31,689 bases of DNA from JBBQZP01 sp038207585. Its GTDB lineage: Bacteria > Pseudomonadota > Alphaproteobacteria > Rhodobacterales > Rhodobacteraceae. The position numbers and the translations under genes are program-made. Positions 30,242-31,689 of this stretch are shown here, one piece after another; position 1 is the stretch's first letter; every line of letters begins with the position of its first letter. Where the stretch lies: the NCBI GenBank assembly GCA_038207585.1, contig JBBQZP010000039.1, positions 1 through 31,689 of the forward strand, given 5' to 3'. The notes under the pieces were generated by a model. It was not told where the DNA came from. It ran no database searches and saw nothing but the letters and a program-made list of their open reading frames with translations.

Positions 30242-31526
30242 CCTTCTCTGCCTCGGCCACGCCTTTCAGCACATCTGCGCTGCCCTGGAATCCGTGTTCA
30301 AGAAGGTGTTCGTGATACTTTGTCGCTTTGAATTGCATTGTCTGCGCAATGGCGGTCCGCAGGTTGTCAGGATCATTCTGCGCATAGGTCGAGACAAAGA
30401 AGTAGCGCGGCCCGGTCAGATATTCTCCGCAATGCAGCATCGCCGAATTGCTGATGATGATATCGCCGGGGTCGGCGTTGGCCCAGCAGATGTGCCGCTC
30501 CAACTCGTCCGCCTCCACAAAGTCGCGCTTGAGCCGGGCCTGAGTCAAAACGTCGCGGTGGCGGTTAAACCATTCAGTCGGCTGAGTAATACCCACTTTT
30601 CGGGAAAGATCCTGAAATCTTGACTCATCATGCGAGTTGGGGATGTACCCAAGCGCACCGCCAGAAACACCGCAATAATGCAGGATCCGAACGATCCTCT
30701 TCTTGGGATTCCTGAACGAATAATCTGACGTCTCATCTTCGACGAGATGACGATAATCGCGGTGCAGACCGCGTGCAGAATAATGTGCTGCAACGGCCGA
30801 GCCAAATTCAAAGCAACCCTTTCCCAGCAGCAACTGTACGACTTCGGCAATCTTGGGGTCAGCAACGTAAGGCCAGAACCGACTGTCCTTCAGCACCGGA
30901 CTGCCGCCCGTGCCCCATTTCTTCTGCTTGTTGAAAACGTCGACATAGTCTTCGGGTTGAAGGCCTGAAAAACTGATGCAATGCTGATTAAGCAATTGCG
31001 ACCGTTCCTGAGAATAGACCCGCTTGACCTTGACTATTCCGTAGGTGTTGAAAAGGCCCGCGATGTGCTCGGCGCTGTCGGTTACATCGGCAACCCCGGC
31101 CGTCTGATACAGACTGAACGGGTTTATACCGCGCGACAATTCGTCATAGTAAAGACCGATCGGACGCTGGGCGCGGGCCGATGGGCGCACCTGCGCCAAT
31201 GCCGCCTTGGCCTCAGCTACCGCTTTTCGGGCATTTTGCACGGCGGTTTGTCTGACGGTCTGTGCCACCCGTGACGCCTTTTCGGCTCGAAGCGCCGTCA
31301 GCCGTGCATCCTTCAGCGCAGTCAGATTTTCCTGCTTTTCCGCCCGCAGGGCTGCAATCCGAGGGGCCATCTCTGCAATGCGCTTTTCCGCAAGAATCCA
31401 GCCTTCCGGTTTCTCGCCCTTGCTGATCTTGGCCGAGCCAATGATGACTCTGGTTCCTTGCACAAGGCGGGTCATCACGCCGGAGCGCGCAATCAGTCTG
31501 CGTCGCAAAGATCTCCAACTCGACAT
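30210..31526 (-). CDS. PhyH-like Fe(II)/2-oxoglutarate dioxygenase with N-terminal coiled coil
   Basis: A 438-residue protein. Residues about 45-112 are Ala/Arg/Glu/Lys-rich heptad-like helix (EKRIAEMAPRIAALRAEKQ, LTALRAEKASRVAQTV), probably a coiled coil. Residues 150-390 show the PhyH-type double-stranded helix pattern: LFNTYGIVKVKRV, metal ligands H255-R-D257 in GLHRDYRH, ALGYIPNSHDESRF, DIIISNSAMLHCGEY with distal His365, and Arg374 in GPRYFF for 2-oxoglutarate. The set H-x-D...H...R is complete, so an active hydroxylase is plausible; the substrate is unknown. ATG 31526 has AAGGGA five bases upstream. The gene is noticeably less GC-rich than its neighbours and its codon use includes AT-ending codons, which suggests transfer or a surface-polysaccharide type locus continuing to the right. 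Confidence 0.72.
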   Translation of the reverse strand: MSSWRSLRRRLIARSGVMTRLVQGTRVIIGSAKISKGEKPEGWILAEKRIAEMAPRIAALRAEKQENLTALKDARLTALRAEKASRVAQTVRQTAVQNARKAVAEAKAALAQVRPSARAQRPIGLYYDELSRGINPFSLYQTAGVADVTDSAEHIAGLFNTYGIVKVKRVYSQERSQLLNQHCISFSGLQPEDYVDVFNKQKKWGTGGSPVLKDSRFWPYVADPKIAEVVQLLLGKGCFEFGSAVAAHYSARGLHRDYRHLVEDETSDYSFRNPKKRIVRILHYCGVSGGALGYIPNSHDESRFQDLSRKVGITQPTEWFNRHRDVLTQARLKRDFVEADELERHICWANADPGDIIISNSAMLHCGEYLTGPRYFFVSTYAQNDPDNLRTAIAQTMQFKATKYHEHLLEHGFQGSADVLKGVAEAEKAGLLVEEPKA

Positions 31527-31689
31527 TTTGTCCCTTCCTACCGATCAAGAAACCCGTCACCGGGTCATAAGGCTATCTTTTTCGTCGGTTATCAGCACTG
31601 CAAAAGACGTTCTCAGCGCGCTTGCATCAAGATCGCAGAGCGCATTTTTGTTACTCTAGCAACTCGAATGGCATATCAGTGCCGAGGGT
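31527..31689. other. Upstream region of the PhyH-like gene, to window edge
   Basis: 163 A/T-richer bases with no open frame that I can support. It contains a short ACCCG-TCAC-CGGGT hairpin (31552-31565) about 30 bases before the gene, in the likely leader, and a weak TTGCAG -35-like word on the minus strand at about 31604-31599. Confidence 0.4.

Noticed and set aside
1..31689. tRNA genes, CRISPR arrays, insertion sequences, integrase or attachment sites
   Set aside because: Looked for cloverleaf ends, regularly spaced repeats, transposase motifs and flanking inverted repeats; none seen.

Overview
The window is GC-rich, densely packed chromosomal DNA with the gene content of an aerobic alphaproteobacterium, most likely a Rhodobacteraceae (Roseobacter-group) member. 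Supporting signs are a YejABEF-type peptide importer, a membrane-anchored CycM-type cytochrome c, monofunctional prephenate dehydratase, a ClpS of alphaproteobacterial type, and the SRP RNA / dnaX / ybaB / recR neighbourhood. I see no tRNA, rRNA, CRISPR array, insertion sequence or prophage.

Layout. 1-5,928: 5'-part of hemF (runs off the left edge), a small lipoprotein, an SDR enzyme with an altered active site, an RsmC-like methyltransferase, clpS, a HAD phosphatase, and a D,D-carboxypeptidase with a SPOR domain. 5,932-7,073: a LysR-type regulator divergent from a 51-residue gene with palindromic sites between them. 7,080-14,138: one minus-strand operon, yejA-yejB-yejE-yejF, ending in a family-4 glycosyltransferase, with 4-base ATGA overlaps at the last two junctions. 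14,302-17,266: cytochrome c, prephenate dehydratase (overlapping divergent promoters), an SRPBCC protein and NudC. 17,559-20,117: a 2',3'-cyclic-nucleotide phosphodiesterase/nucleotidase followed by a HAD mutase-like phosphatase. 20,121-22,456: a small conserved-looking protein, the SRP RNA, a 38-residue lipoprotein too short for usual gene calling, a DUF6502-like protein, and a divergent lipoprotein. 22,526-26,216: dnaX-ybaB-recR and a cytoplasmic-looking M23 peptidase. 26,486-29,962: fused E1 alpha/beta 2-oxoacid dehydrogenase downstream of glutaryl-CoA dehydrogenase. 30,210-31,526: a lower-GC dioxygenase-like gene with an N-terminal coiled coil.

Most of the window is housekeeping. The best candidates for something undescribed are (i) the 20,814-22,456 cassette: a DUF6502-like protein, a translationally coupled mini-lipoprotein carrying GGIGGTG, and a divergent lipoprotein, whose two facing promoters each carry an ATGTGCAT copy at or next to the -10; (ii) the coiled-coil PhyH-like protein at the right edge, whose transcription terminator lies inside its last codons; and (iii) the LysR / 51-residue gene pair. 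Several smaller signals (perfect 24-base palindrome, CDS-embedded hairpins, an SDR with Lys to Cys in YxxxK) are listed separately. All family names come from reading the translations; no database search was possible.
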